The notes under the pieces were generated by a model, which was given only the letters and a program-made list of their open reading frames with translations, was not told the origin of the DNA and made no database searches. Both the position numbers and the translations under genes were made by a program. This document shows positions 54,701 through 64,000 of a stretch of 64,000 bases of DNA, in pieces. The stretch's first letter is position 1; each line of letters begins with the position of its first letter. Source of the stretch: Themeda triandra (lineage: Eukaryota; Streptophyta; Magnoliopsida; Poales; Poaceae); NCBI GenBank assembly GCA_018135685.1, contig JAENPR010000292.1, positions 124,001 through 188,000 of the forward strand, in the 5' to 3' direction.

Positions 54701-56090
54701 GCTGGCATGAAGAAGACACCATGGAGGATGCGATGCTCCCCGTTCTTCGCCTGGAAGACGATGGAGCCCGTTCCCTTGATCTCCACCCGGGACGAGTCGC
54801 CGAAGCGCACCGTGCCGCGCGCCGAAGTGTCGAGCTTGGCAAAGAGCTCGTGGCGGCCGGTCATGTGGTGGGTGGCACCGCTGTCGAGGTACCAGCCGTC
54901 GAGAGCATCCTCGCCGACGCCGGTGCCGGGAAGCGCGCGCGCGTGGTTCGTTGATGTCGAGGGAAGCCAAAGCCTTGGAGCAGACAGCATCGATCTTCTC
55001 GTCAAGCTCCAGGAAACCGTGCGCGAGGAACAGAGCACCATCGTCATCGTCCGCCTCGGCGACGTGCGCGGCTCCTCATCCTCCGCCCCGGTTGCCTCCA
55101 CCCCGATCACCTCCACCGCGATTGCCTCCACCTCCTTGGTTGCCACCTCCGCGATTGCCACCACCGCCACCGCCGCCGCCACGATTCCCTCCATCACGGT
55201 GCGGCTGGCGACAATCACGCGCCCAGTGGCCGCGGTCACCACAGTTGAGGCAGGCGTCGTCGTCGACCTCACGATCATTGCCACCGCCTCCCTTCTTCTT
55301 GTTGTTCTTGCCACCGCGTGGACGGTGCCGCGGTTCCTTGCCTGAAGACGCAGCCTTCTCCTCCTCCTTCGCACGCCACTGCTCCCGCGTGAGCAGCAGG
55401 CCACCAACGATGACCGGTTCCGCCGCCAGCGCGTCCATGTCGTCCACCGTCTTTAGGCGTCCAGACACCTCCTCGATGGTGAGGTCTTGGAAATCCAGAA
55501 GCGTCTCGATGGCGATCCGCAGCTGGGCGTACTTTGGTGGTGCAGCGCGCAGGAGCCTCTCGACCGCGCGCTCCTCGTCGATGTCGGTGTCACCGTGAAG
55601 AAGAAGCCGCTGCTTCAAGGCCATCAGATGCAGCGTGAAGTCCTCAACTTGCTCACCTGGGCGAAAGGCGAGCATCTCCCACTCGCGGCGGAGCCGCTGG
55701 AGTGTGGCGCGGCGCACCCGATCGACGCCGACTCGGGCTGTGGCGATGGAGTCCCAAGCCTCCTTGGCCGAACCCTTCTCGGACAGCGGCATCTGCATCT
55801 CCGGTGGAACGGCGGCGATGATCGCCTCCACGGTCCGCCTGTCCTCATGGTACGGGAGATCTTGCTACTCGATGGCGTCCCACAGCTGCTGCGCCTGGAG
55901 CTTGAGCTTCATGATGGATGCCCACTCGTAGTAGATGGTCTTGGTGAGCATGGGCCACGAGGAGCTGGAGCCGGACTCCTTGTACACCATATGGATCATC
56001 GGCGAGCGGCCCCTGGCCCGCCCGCGACGGCGATCCCGATCGCGACCTGGCGATCGCGATTGCCTGCGCTCCCGCTCCGGGCTCCTCCGT
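51740..56090 (-). pseudogene. Element III gag-pol, nearly complete but frame-broken
   Basis: Gag begins near 56095 (MARRSPERERRQSRSPGRD), has one TAG after LQAQQLWDAIE, and carries the knuckle CLNCGDRGHWARDC and a Gly-rich tail. After a frameshift near 55080 come protease (WYLDSGATHHMTG), gag-pre-integrase (RWHERYGHISFDAL, CDTC) and the integrase triad landmarks HGDLCG, LRTDNGGEFT and NGVVERRNQ. A frameshift at about 53925 leads to the integrase C-terminus and RT (KTPYEAWHGRSP, LKWVYKLKKDERG, DVKSAFLN). A TGA/TAG after AVMYRR is followed by GIYVDDLIITGAS. RNase H (51740-52564) has further shifts. Few lesions for its length, fitting its youth. Confidence 0.9.
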
Positions 56091-56096
56091 GCCAAT

Positions 56097-56410
56097 TGTT
56101 AGCATTAGGAACACAATGCAGATCCAATTGGGTAACTTGGGCTACTCTGGCCCTTGAATTGCAAAGGGAAATTCTAGTCCTAATGAATTGTACAAGAAGG
56201 CAACCCCCACTTGCTCTTATAGGCATAGGAGGGCGCTCAGTCCTCAACCACTACTCCACCCAGCCCTGGGCAGATTCCTTTAGGAAACTTGGTGGCCAAG
56301 GGAGATCATCTTCTCTCCCAAGGCATCCCTTACAGACACAAAGACACAAACTCAGGGACTGGAAAGTAAAAGACACTACTAACACTTAAGATACTAGGCT
56401 AATACTAACA
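56097..56410 (-). repeat. 5' LTR of element III
   Basis: It has TG...CA ends, abuts the primer site at 56096 on the internal side, and the gcaac duplication on the outer side. Confidence 0.93.
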
Positions 56411-56415
56411 GCAAC

Positions 56416-59291
56416 TGTTGATGACGCCGGTGGCGGTGTAGGTGTACGGGGCAATGCAGGCTCCTCTGCCTCAGCCGCCGGTGGAGAACCAGGCGAGGCA
56501 GAGCGTGGCGGAGGAGTTGGTGAAGATGATGTCGAGCCCCCTACTCCAGGCAGCTCCTCTGTCCACGAGAACTCTACGGTGAACTCGCTGCAGTCCCAGT
56601 CGCGTCGCGACTGACGCGCACGCGCTGGGACACTGGGTCGTAGACTCGTTACGCCTTGGCACCCTCCACAAAGCCGATGAACACGCCGGCCTCGCCACGG
56701 GAGCTGGGTGAGCCGCTGGGTGTAGGCCACGCAGCCAAACACCTTGAGATGGCCGATGGTCGGCGCACTACCGTGTCAAGCCTCGTAGGGGGTGATGCCC
56801 TCGAGCGCCCGCGTCGGGGAGCAGTTGAGGATGTGCACCATCGTCATCACGGCCTCCCCCAAAAAGAGACAGCATCCGGCGCTGCTTGAGAAGAGCACGC
56901 CCCATGGTCACCACGGTCTGATTCCTGCGCTCAACCACGCCATTCTGTTGTGGTGAATGAGGGGCACTGAAATGTCATTTGATACCTTCATTGGCGCAGT
57001 AGGCGGTGAACTCGGCGACGGTGAACTCGCTGCCATTGTCAGTGCGCAGGACCTTCAGCTTGCGCCCGCTCTGCACCTCCGCTGCCACCTTGACGCCCTT
57101 GATGGGCCTCAGCAGCTGCGTCCTTGGTCGGCAGGAGCACCACCCACATGAAGCGAGTGGCATCGTCGACGAGCAGTAGGAAGTAGCGGTTGCCCGTCGG
57201 AGTCGCCGGCGTGACCGGCCCGCACAGGTCACCGTGCACTAGGTGCGCCGCCTTTGCTTGGTGGTGACGCAGGTGTCACACACCTGCTCCACATGGTTCG
57301 GCATCCCACACGCCATCTCCTCCTTGCCAAGCCACCGGAGCGCGTCGAAGAGCAAGTGGCCGAAGCGCTCGTGCCACTGCCACGCCTCCTCATCCTTGCG
57401 CGCGACGAGGCAGAACGGCTGCGTAGCTCCAAGATGCAGAATGTACAGCCGATTCTTCCCACGGCGTACCTTGGCGAGCAGACGGCGGCTCGTCCCAGAT
57501 GCGGAGCACGCCGTCGTCGATCTCGACCTTGGACCCTCCTTCGTCGAGCTGCCCCAGGCTCATGATGGAGTTCTTGAGCGCCGGGATGAAGTAGACGCCG
57601 TGAAGAACCTGGTGCTCGGCGGTCTTGCCTTGGAAGACGATGGACCCGATGCCCTTGATATCCACCATGGACGCGTCCCCGAAGCGGACCATGCCATGGA
57701 CATCGGTGTTCAGGTCGACGAAGAGCTCACGACGCCTGGTCATGTGGTGCGTCGCGCCGGAGTCCAGGTACCAGCCGCCGTCGACTTCATCTTCATCCAC
57801 GTCGAGGTAGGCACGCGCACGTGGCTCGAACAGCTCGACGTGCTGCGCCGCGTAGCTATATGTCGGCGCACCCTCGTCTAGCTCGATGAAGCCGTGTGCC
57901 AGGAACAAGGCGCCGTCTTCCTCGCACTCGACGTACTGGGCGCGCGCACCATGTCCACCTTGGTGCCCGTCGTGCTGCCCAGCCTGGTTTCCACCACCGC
58001 GGCCTCCACCATGGTTGCCACCGCCACGGCAGCCACGGTCTCCTCCACCGCCGCTGTGGCCACCACCGCCGCGCTCGCCACCATCTCGGTGCGGGCGGGG
58101 GCACTCGCGTGCCCAGTGACCCTCCTGGCCACAGTTGAGGCAGGTGTTGGGGCCGACGTCGTCAGCGGCGTTCCCATTTCCTCGTCTGCCGCCGCCGCAC
58201 CCTGCGCCTCGGCCTCGTCCGCCACCACCACTGCCACATCCACCGCCACCGCCGCCGCGCTGGTTCTTGGAGCCGAAGCCGCCGGAGTCATCCGCGCCCT
58301 TCTTCTCCTCCTTCCAGCATGTGCGCCCTTGCTCCTCGGTGTACATGAGCTTGTCGTTGATGGTGATCGGCTCGTTCGGTGCCTACTCCTCGTGATCGTC
58401 CACCGCCTTGAGCCTCCCGGTCACCTCCTCGAGCGTGAGCGCCTCAAAGTCGAGGAATTGCTTGATGGCGATGACGATCTACACGTACATGGGCGGCATC
58501 GTGCGCAAGAACTTCTCCACGACGCACGCTTCATCGATGTCCTTGTCGCCGTGGATAACGAGCTGTTGATGCAGAGTCGACAGCCGCAGAGCAAAGTCTT
58601 CACTTGCTCGCCAGGCTTGACGCCGACGTTCTCCCAGTCGCGGCGGAGGCGCTGCCGTGTCGCTTGGCGGACCCGGTCCACACCGATCCGAGCTGCAGCG
58701 ATGGCGTCCCACGCCTCCTTCGCCGTCGCCTTGTCGAGGAGCGGGATGCCCATCTCCTTGGGCGCGGCCGCCACGATCACCTCCAGCGCACGCCGATTGT
58801 CGCGGAACTGGACGGGGCCGCCCTCGACAGCGTCCCACTGGTCGCGGGCTTGCATCCGCAGCTTCATCGTCTGACTCCACTCGTGGTAGTTGGACTTATC
58901 CAGCATCGGCCACGCCGTGCTGCTGCGGAGTCGCGGTACACCACCCTGTCGTGCGGCGACTCGTAGCGGCCGCGCCTCCAATCCCGCTGTGGTGACTGCG
59001 AACGCCACCGGTCCCACGGCGGAGTCTCCCTCCGGTTCCTCTCCTCCTCTTCTTTCTCCTTGACCTTCTCGGCGGCGATCTCCGCCCGCAGCGCCTGCGC
59101 GGTCCTCGCCGCCGCCTCTGTTGCCGCCGCCGCCTGCCTCGCTGCCTAGATCGCCAGCGCCGCTGCTTCCTCTGCAGCCTTCAAATGCACGGCCCAGCTG
59201 TTGGGGTCGCCCTGCGCTCCCTCACTGGTGCCACCTCATCGGCGGCCTTGGCCTTGGCCTCCCTGGCGGCGCGCTCAGTAGAAGTCGACAT
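56416..59291 (-). pseudogene. Element II gag, protease and integrase
   Basis: The ATG at 59291 opens MSTSTERAAREAKAKAADE, then a stop. The capsid-like part follows (WPMLDKSNYHEWSQTMKLRM, DRVRQATRQRLRRDWE), then a frameshift near 58600. The frame 57390-58346 has the knuckle CLNCGQEGHWARECPRPHRD, a long Gly/His/Arg-rich segment and the protease WYLDSGATHHMTRR. Integrase pieces include VCDTCVTTK-like text, HGDLCGPVTPATPTGNRYF and LRTDNGSEFTVAEFTAYCAN, with several shifts. It ends at the element III insertion. Confidence 0.85.
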
Positions 59292-59353
59292 GGCCGAGGT
59301 AGGAAGAAAGGGGTAGGGTTTTGGCTTTTTGGTAACCAGGCTCCAATGCCAAT

Positions 59354-59630
59354 TGTTGGACACAAATTCTGGTAAGCCAAAGGCAACCAGCCCCTTAGCA
59401 TAGCACTTCATTATATAGACATAAGTTCTTCTTGTGCTACAAGTTGATCTAAAGCATATTCTAGGGAATATTGCATAAAGCATAAAGCTATCCTAGATAG
59501 GTGCCTTGGCTGCCATGGGAGCACATGCTTAACACTTGATAGCCTAAGGTCTTATTACAGAAAGTAAATGATGATGATGATGACTTAAGCTAATGAAGGA
59601 TAAGTTGGAGAGCAGGGCATACCTACTTCA
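59354..59630 (-). repeat. 5' LTR of element II
   Basis: It has TG...CA ends and contains a TATA box (ctatataa on the minus strand, 59411-59418) that would drive element II. The internal side meets the primer site. Confidence 0.9.
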
Positions 59631-59635
59631 GCAAT

Positions 59636-60644
59636 CTCCTCCCTGCCCACCATCCTTGGGCTTGTTCTTCTTGCCGCCGCGAGGACGACGGCGTTGCCCA
59701 CCGTCCTTGGACGATCTAGCAGCCTCCTCCTTATCGAAGGCCCGCCACTGCACGGCGGTGTGGAGTAGCTTGGGCGTGGTGGCGTCTCCCTCCAGTGCCG
59801 CCTCCTGATCCTGGACCGCCTTGAGTCGGCCGGTCACGTCCTCGATGGTGAGCGCGCTAAAATCAAGCAGGGTCTCGATAGAGTTGACAATCTGGACGAA
59901 CCTCTTCGACACACACCGGAGAAGCTTCTCCACGGCGCGTTCTTCATTGAGGTCGTGGTCACCGTTGAGCGCCATCTGCTCCATGAGGCTGGTGAGGTGC
60001 AACACGAAGTCCTCGACATGCTGCCCTGGCCGAAAGGCGAGAGCTTCCCACTCTCCGCGCAATCACTGCAGGGTCGCGCGCTGCACACGCTCACCGCCAA
60101 TGCGTCGGGTCACGATTGCCTCCTAGGCAAGCTTGGTGGTGTATTTTGTGGCGATGGCGGCTGCCATCTCTGGCGGGACGGCGTCGCAGAGTGCCTCCAA
60201 GGCGTGCCGATCTTCCTCGTACACCACATCTCCGTAGCGCACCGCCTCCCAGACACCACACGCCTTGAGCTTCACCTTCATCAGCAGGCTCCACTCGTGG
60301 TAGTTGGCTCGGGTGAGCGCCGACCACGAGTTGCTCTCCCCGCGGTACACCTATACCGGGAGAGCACCCCGACAGCCACGGCGGTGGCACTCAGGGGACC
60401 ACGACACGCAACGGCGATCTCGGGGCGGGCTCTGCGATCCATCTCCTCCTCCAGCCGAGCCACCCTCCTCCTCATCCTCCTCCTTGATCTCTGCGCGCAG
60501 AGCTGCAGCCGCGTTCACCGCGGCCTGCGCCGCGACTGCCGCGGCAGTGGCGGCCTCTGCCGCCTGCTTTGCTGTGGCCTATGTTGCGGCCCGATGATCC
60601 TTGAGGTTCACTGAGTCCGCGTCGTTGCCGCTGGGCTCTGGCAT
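59636..60644 (-). pseudogene. Element I gag N-terminal part
   Basis: The ATG at 60644 opens MPEPSGNDADSVNLKDHRAA, followed by a TAG and an Ala-rich stretch. The capsid-like region reads WSALTRANYHEWSLLMKVKL, then LEALCDAVPPEMAAAIATKY and HVEDFVLHLTSLMEQMALNG. It ends with a Lys/Arg-rich GGKKNKPKDGGQGGD, which continues at 49385 across element II. In-frame stops occur at four or more places. Confidence 0.82.
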
Positions 60645-60739
60645 CTCCGACTTCTCTGTCTTGGTGGCGGTGGCGGCGCGTGGCTGCGGTAGCTTAGGAA
60701 GAGTGGGACTTTGCCAAACCCTAGGCTCCAAATACCAAT

Positions 60740-60998
60740 TGTTGCAAATTGCTCATAGAGAACTGCCACAGGGCAGTTTGCCCACTATGGCCTTTTGCGT
60801 GAATTGGATAATGTTAGACACAAATCAGATATTTGGGGCTGGAATTTTCATTCTATTAGCCTTACCACAAACCATGACTGGTTGGGATACATATAGGGTA
60901 GCTTCTTGGTCCTTAAGAAAGGGTAAGATAGATGATAAAGGTGCTAACTCAGCAGCCCAACTACTCCTAAGAGGATAAGCACAAGACTTATGCTTTCA
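60740..60998 (-). repeat. LTR shared by element I and element IV
   Basis: The 259-bp sequence has TG...CA ends (minus strand TGAAAGCATAAGTC ... TTTGCAACA). On its left a Met-type primer site, ATTGGTATTTGGAGCC, serves element I. On its right a polypurine tract, ATAGGGGGAGAA (60999-61010), is the 3' end of element IV. One LTR thus ends one element and starts the next. Confidence 0.75.
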
Positions 60999-63690
60999 TT
61001 CTCCCCCTATGGCTTGTGTGGTGCCTTCTGGGGAATCTGAACCGTCCCAATCCTGGTACACATCTCCACGAACTTGATTCGCCCAAGGGATTTAGTAAGG
61101 CAGTCCGCGAGCTGATCTTGGGTGTTGATGTAGTTGGCCTTGATGCTCCCATCATCCAGGCAGCTCCGGATGAAGTGATACTTCATGCGGATGTGTTTGT
61201 TGCGCTCATGGAAGACGAGGTTCTTCACCAAGGCCAAGGCGGACTTGCTGTCCACCCTGAGCTCCTCTTCTTGAGCGTCTTTGCCCATGAGATCACCCAA
61301 CAGTTGAGCCAGCCACAGAGCTTGAGTCGAAGCGGCAGGAGCAGCAATGTACTCTGCCTCGCAGCTGGATAGGGCCACCACTTGCTGCTTCACCGATTGC
61401 CAGCGTCCCGGTGGTGCTCTTGCGGTTGTCGATGTCGCCGGCGAGGTTGTTGTCGCTGTACCCGATGAAGTGCTCCACGCCGGGGCACCTTGGGTAGTGG
61501 AGGCCGTAGTCGGAGGTGCCCTCAACGTAGCGTAGGATCCTCTTGACAACCTGCTGATGCTCTGTCATCGGTCGTTGCATGACCGACCGACGTAGCCCAT
61601 GACGAATGCCAAGTCCGGCCATGTGTGGACGAGGTAGCGGAGGCTGCCCACAAGGCGTCGGTACTCTGTGGCGTCAACCTCCTTTGTCGCGCTGTCGCGG
61701 CTCAACTTCAGCCTCTTCTCCATGGGAGTGGCGGTGTGGCGGAGAGAGGTGTCGGAACCGTCCTGGTGGACCTCGATCCCCAGGTAGAAGGAGAGCAGCC
61801 CCAAGTCACTCATCTGGAAGGTGGCCTTCATCTCCGCCTTGAACGCTTCAACCTCTTCTTCCTTAGTGCCGGTCATCACTAAGTCGTCGACGTAGACGCC
61901 CACCAGTAGGATGTTGCCTCCCTTGCCCCGTCGGTAGATAGCGGCCTCGTGAGGGCTCTACTGAAACCCCATCTTCTTGAGGGTGGCGTCTATCTTGTCG
62001 TTCCATGCTCGAGGTGCCTGCTGCAAGCCGTGGCCTTGCGTAGGCGAAGGACTTTGTTCTCCTTGCCACGGATGATGAATCCCGATGGCTAGCGGACGTA
62101 GACCCCCTCCTTCAAGTCACCGTTGAGGAAGGCGGACTTGACGTCCATGTGGTGCACACGCCAGCCCTCCTGGGTAGCCAGTGCGAGGAGACGAACGGAC
62201 TCCATCCGCGCAACGGGCGCGAAGGCGTCGTCGAAGTCGACTCCCTCCTGCTAAACAAAGTCGCGTGCCACGAGACAGGCCTTGTGCTTGATCACCATGC
62301 TAGCCTCATCCTTCTTGAGCTTGTACACCCACTTAAGGGTGATGACGTGGTGGCCGACAGGAAGATCCGCTGGCTCCCATGTCTGATTATGCTCGACGGC
62401 GTCCATCTCCTGCTTCATCACGGCGCGCCATGCCGCCTCTCCCTCAGCCTCAGCGAAGGAGCGAGGCTCACCATCCTCGTGGGCCAGGTGCAGCTCCGCC
62501 TCGAAGTCCTGTACAGCCATCCTAGGGTCAGGATGATCGCTGAGGATGTTGTCCATGGTGCGGTAGCGTAGAGGTGCTAAACAACGGAGTGGCGAACTCC
62601 ACCGTGTGCTGACAGGCCGAAGCTGCTGGTGCTGATCCTCGAGGTGCAGACGCCGGTGCAGGTGAACGGGGAGCTGGAGTAGTAGTACTGGGTGTATCCG
62701 GCGTCGAAGGTGGTGGACTCGCTGGTGGTGGCCGGTGGACTCTCCGGAGCTGATGGCGAGCTAGGTGCCGAGGAGGACGAGCTCGGTGAAGATGAGTTGC
62801 TCGCTCTCCCAGCTTCCTCGAAGTAGACGTAGTCGACGACGAAGTCCCCGATGGTCGAAGCCGAGCCGTCGTCCCGAGAGATGCAGACGCGCTGTGTCGT
62901 AGGGTCGAGGATGCGGTAGGCCCTGACTCCCCCCGCGTAGCCGATGAAGACCCCCGGTGTGCTCTGGTCGGCGAGCTTTCCGACGTGAGTGAGCTCCTCG
63001 GTGAACGCCGGGGAGCTGAAGACGCGGAGGTGGCTCACCACCGGCTTGTGCCCGTGCCAGGCCTCGTACGACGTCTTGCCGTCAAGCGCCTTGGTGGGCG
63101 AGTGGTTGAGTAGGTGGACGGCAGTCATCACTGCCTCCCCTTAGTAGATCGTCGGCATCCCTCTCTGCTTGAGGAGGGCGCGGGCGGTGGCAACCACCGT
63201 CTGGCTGCGACGTTCGACGACGTCGTTTTGCTGCGGGGTGTACGGCGCATAGAAGTGGCGCTGAACCCTTCGTCGGCGCAGTACTCCTTGAACTCGCCGC
63301 CATTGTCCGTGTGCAGCACCTGAAGCTTGCGGCCGCACTCCTCCCCAGCAGCTTGATGGCGCTTGGTGTCGAGGAGGACAAGCCACATGTAGTGGGACAC
63401 ATCGTCGACGAGGAGGAAGTAGCGCCGTCCTCCAGGTGTAGCCGGTGTCACGGGGCTGCAGAGGTCGTCGTGCACGAGCTCCAGCTTCTCCTTGGTGCGG
63501 AAGCTCGCCTGGCGGGGGAAGGGGAGCCGCCGCTACTTGGTGAGGATGCAGGTGTCGCAGAACTGCTCCACGTGGTACGCATGGCATTCCCTACACCACC
63601 TCCTTGTCAAGCTACTTCAGGGCCTCAAAGTTGAGGTGCCCAAAGCGCTCGTGCCACCGCCAGGCCTTGTCGTCGCGACGGGCTGCAAGA
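60999..63690 (-). mobile_element. Ty1-copia element IV, 5' part missing
   Basis: Beginning at the polypurine tract, the minus strand holds RNase H, RT and integrase but no protease, gag or 5' LTR before the sequence changes to a copia/gypsy patchwork at about 63690. The 3' LTR is the one shared with element I. Confidence 0.75.
61007..63690 (-). pseudogene. Element IV integrase, RT and RNase H (broken)
   Basis: Integrase starts near 63690 (ATRPGGGTSALG in a shifted frame), with DDLCSPVTPATPGGRRYFLL, TDNGGEFKEYCADEG and NDVVERRSQTVVATARALLK as catalytic landmarks, then KTSYEAWHGHKPVVSHLRVF. RT has DLPVGHHVITLKWVYKLKKD, DVKSAFLN-type text near 62140 and GVYVDDLVMTGTK near 61900. RNase H (61007-61549) has SSCEAEYIAAPAASTQALWL and RNKHIRMKYHFIRSCLDDGS. 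Stops and shifts are frequent. A GKSTTGT box is partly deleted near 61405. Confidence 0.82.
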
Positions 63691-63696
63691 CAGTGT

Positions 63697-63769
63697 GTGC
63701 ACGAGGAACCTCAACCTGCCGATGAGCCGCCGATACTGCATAGGATCCACCTCTACCGTGCTGTCATGG
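63697..63769 (-). pseudogene. Displaced copia RT scrap
   Basis: The minus strand reads VDPMQYRRLIGRLRFLVHT, the motif that links RT and RNase H in copia elements. It lies upstream of integrase here, out of its normal order, so it arrived by rearrangement. Confidence 0.65.
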
Positions 63770-63774
63770 CTGTA

Positions 63775-64000
63775 TCAGTACTTGCTGAAGCGATCCTCCA
63801 CGGTGAGGATGACGGATTTCCCGCGGACTTTGGGCAGCGCCTCCACGAAGTCAAGACCGATGTCGGTCCACACCGCCGTTGGCACAGGTAGAGTAAGCAG
63901 AAGACCGGCGGGGTGGAGGTGCTCCGACTTGTACCTTTGACAAGTGGCACACGTGCGCACGAAGTCTTGGATGAGGCGTCGCATGTTTGGGATGTGGAAG
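63775..64000 (-). pseudogene. Ty3-gypsy integrase fragment
   Basis: The minus strand frame reads MRRLIQDFVRTCATCQRYKS, then LPVPTAVWTDIGLDFVEALP and VILTVEDRFSKY. The CxxC of the HHCC zinc domain and the D of the catalytic triad (DIGLDF) are those of chromovirus-type gypsy integrases, not copia. It is cut by the window edge and stops after FSKY at the junction with the copia scrap. Confidence 0.8.

Larger units (their letters stand above)
51421..56410 (-). mobile_element. Ty1-copia element III, inserted in element II
   Basis: This is a 4990-bp full-length element. LTRs lie at 51421-51735 and 56097-56410, about 98% identical by eye, flanked by the perfect 5-bp duplication gcaac (51416-51420 and 56411-56415). 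The primer site reads ATTGGCACGGAGGAGCCC and the polypurine tract AAAGGGGAGAAC. Gag-pol reads in order but with one stop and several frameshifts. It is the youngest layer of the nest. Confidence 0.95.
49386..59630 (-). mobile_element. Ty1-copia element II, inserted in element I
   Basis: LTRs at 49386-49666 and 59354-59630, about 95% alike by eye, bound a gag-pol interior that is itself split by element III. The target duplication in element I gag is gcgat / gcaat (4 of 5). The primer site next to the 5' LTR reads ATTGGCATTGGAGCC, a modified Met type, and the polypurine tract is CTTAGGGGGAGAAC at 49667-49680. The interior has frameshifts and stops, so it is inactive. Confidence 0.9.
45566..60998 (-). 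mobile_element. Ty1-copia element I (outer host of the nest)
   Basis: Minus-strand order: LTR 60740-60998, gag start 59636-60644, gag CCHC part 49074-49385, protease to RNase H 45660-48794, polypurine tract at about 45646-45658, LTR-like end 45566-45645. Element II interrupts gag (GGQGGD on one side, GGADRDGGG on the other read on as one sequence), and a solo LTR interrupts the gag-protease junction (DKMDEW then YLDSGATHHM). The two LTRs are not alike. Many stops make it inactive; it is the oldest layer. Confidence 0.8.

Overview
The window looks like nuclear DNA of a flowering plant, most likely a grass (Poaceae). The reasons are GT-AG introns, plant-specific families (CCCH and WRKY fragments, a secreted Cys-rich plant protein), Stowaway-type MITE ends, L1 and RTE LINEs, a Helitron, a MULE, a hAT element and a nest of Ty1-copia elements with initiator-Met-type primer sites. 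There are no bacterial operons, no tRNA or rRNA genes and no CRISPR array. The species cannot be fixed from sequence alone.

Layout. 0-1.2 kb: internally deleted Copia remnant (minus strand) split by a SINE with a perfect 12-bp target duplication. 1.95-2.2 kb: last coding exon of a ZFN-type CCCH gene, probably a real host gene whose earlier exons lie left of the window. 3.7-4.8 kb: non-autonomous TIR element. 5.3-10.1 kb: Helitron territory with two 5' ends and one 3' end, holding a WD40-like fragment. 10.4-11.9 kb: a deleted RTE LINE and a 5'-truncated L1. 12.3-14.05 kb: a MULE with 119-bp TIRs and a 9-bp target duplication. 15.7-16.5 kb: a non-LTR retroposon. 16.8-17.3 kb: an intact two-exon gene for a small secreted Cys-rich protein, the best intact host gene here. 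18.4-22.3 kb: a 200-bp tandem duplication, a Stowaway MITE and a LINE fragment. 22.7-26.7 kb: a complete but mutated hAT element.

28.9-45.5 kb is unusual. It is a run of small, spliced but broken fragments of unrelated housekeeping and regulatory genes: a FYVE zinc finger of FREE1 type, an unidentified conserved exon, an RS-rich CCCH exon joined to a WRKY exon, importin (SAD2-like), CstF77 and ribosomal protein S29. Tandem duplications and degraded LTR-retrotransposon 3' ends lie between them. Introns are kept, so these are DNA-level copies, as expected of Helitron or Pack-type capture, although no capturing element could be delimited there.

45.6-64 kb is a stack of Ty1-copia elements, all on the minus strand: element III (51.4-56.4 kb) sits inside element II (49.4-59.6 kb), which sits inside element I (45.6-61.0 kb). 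Element I also carries a solo LTR and a short telomere-type repeat in its integrase. A fourth copia abuts element I through a single LTR and ends in a copia/gypsy patchwork at the right edge. LTR divergence (about 2% in III, about 5% in II) agrees with the nesting order. All retroelement frames contain stops or frameshifts.
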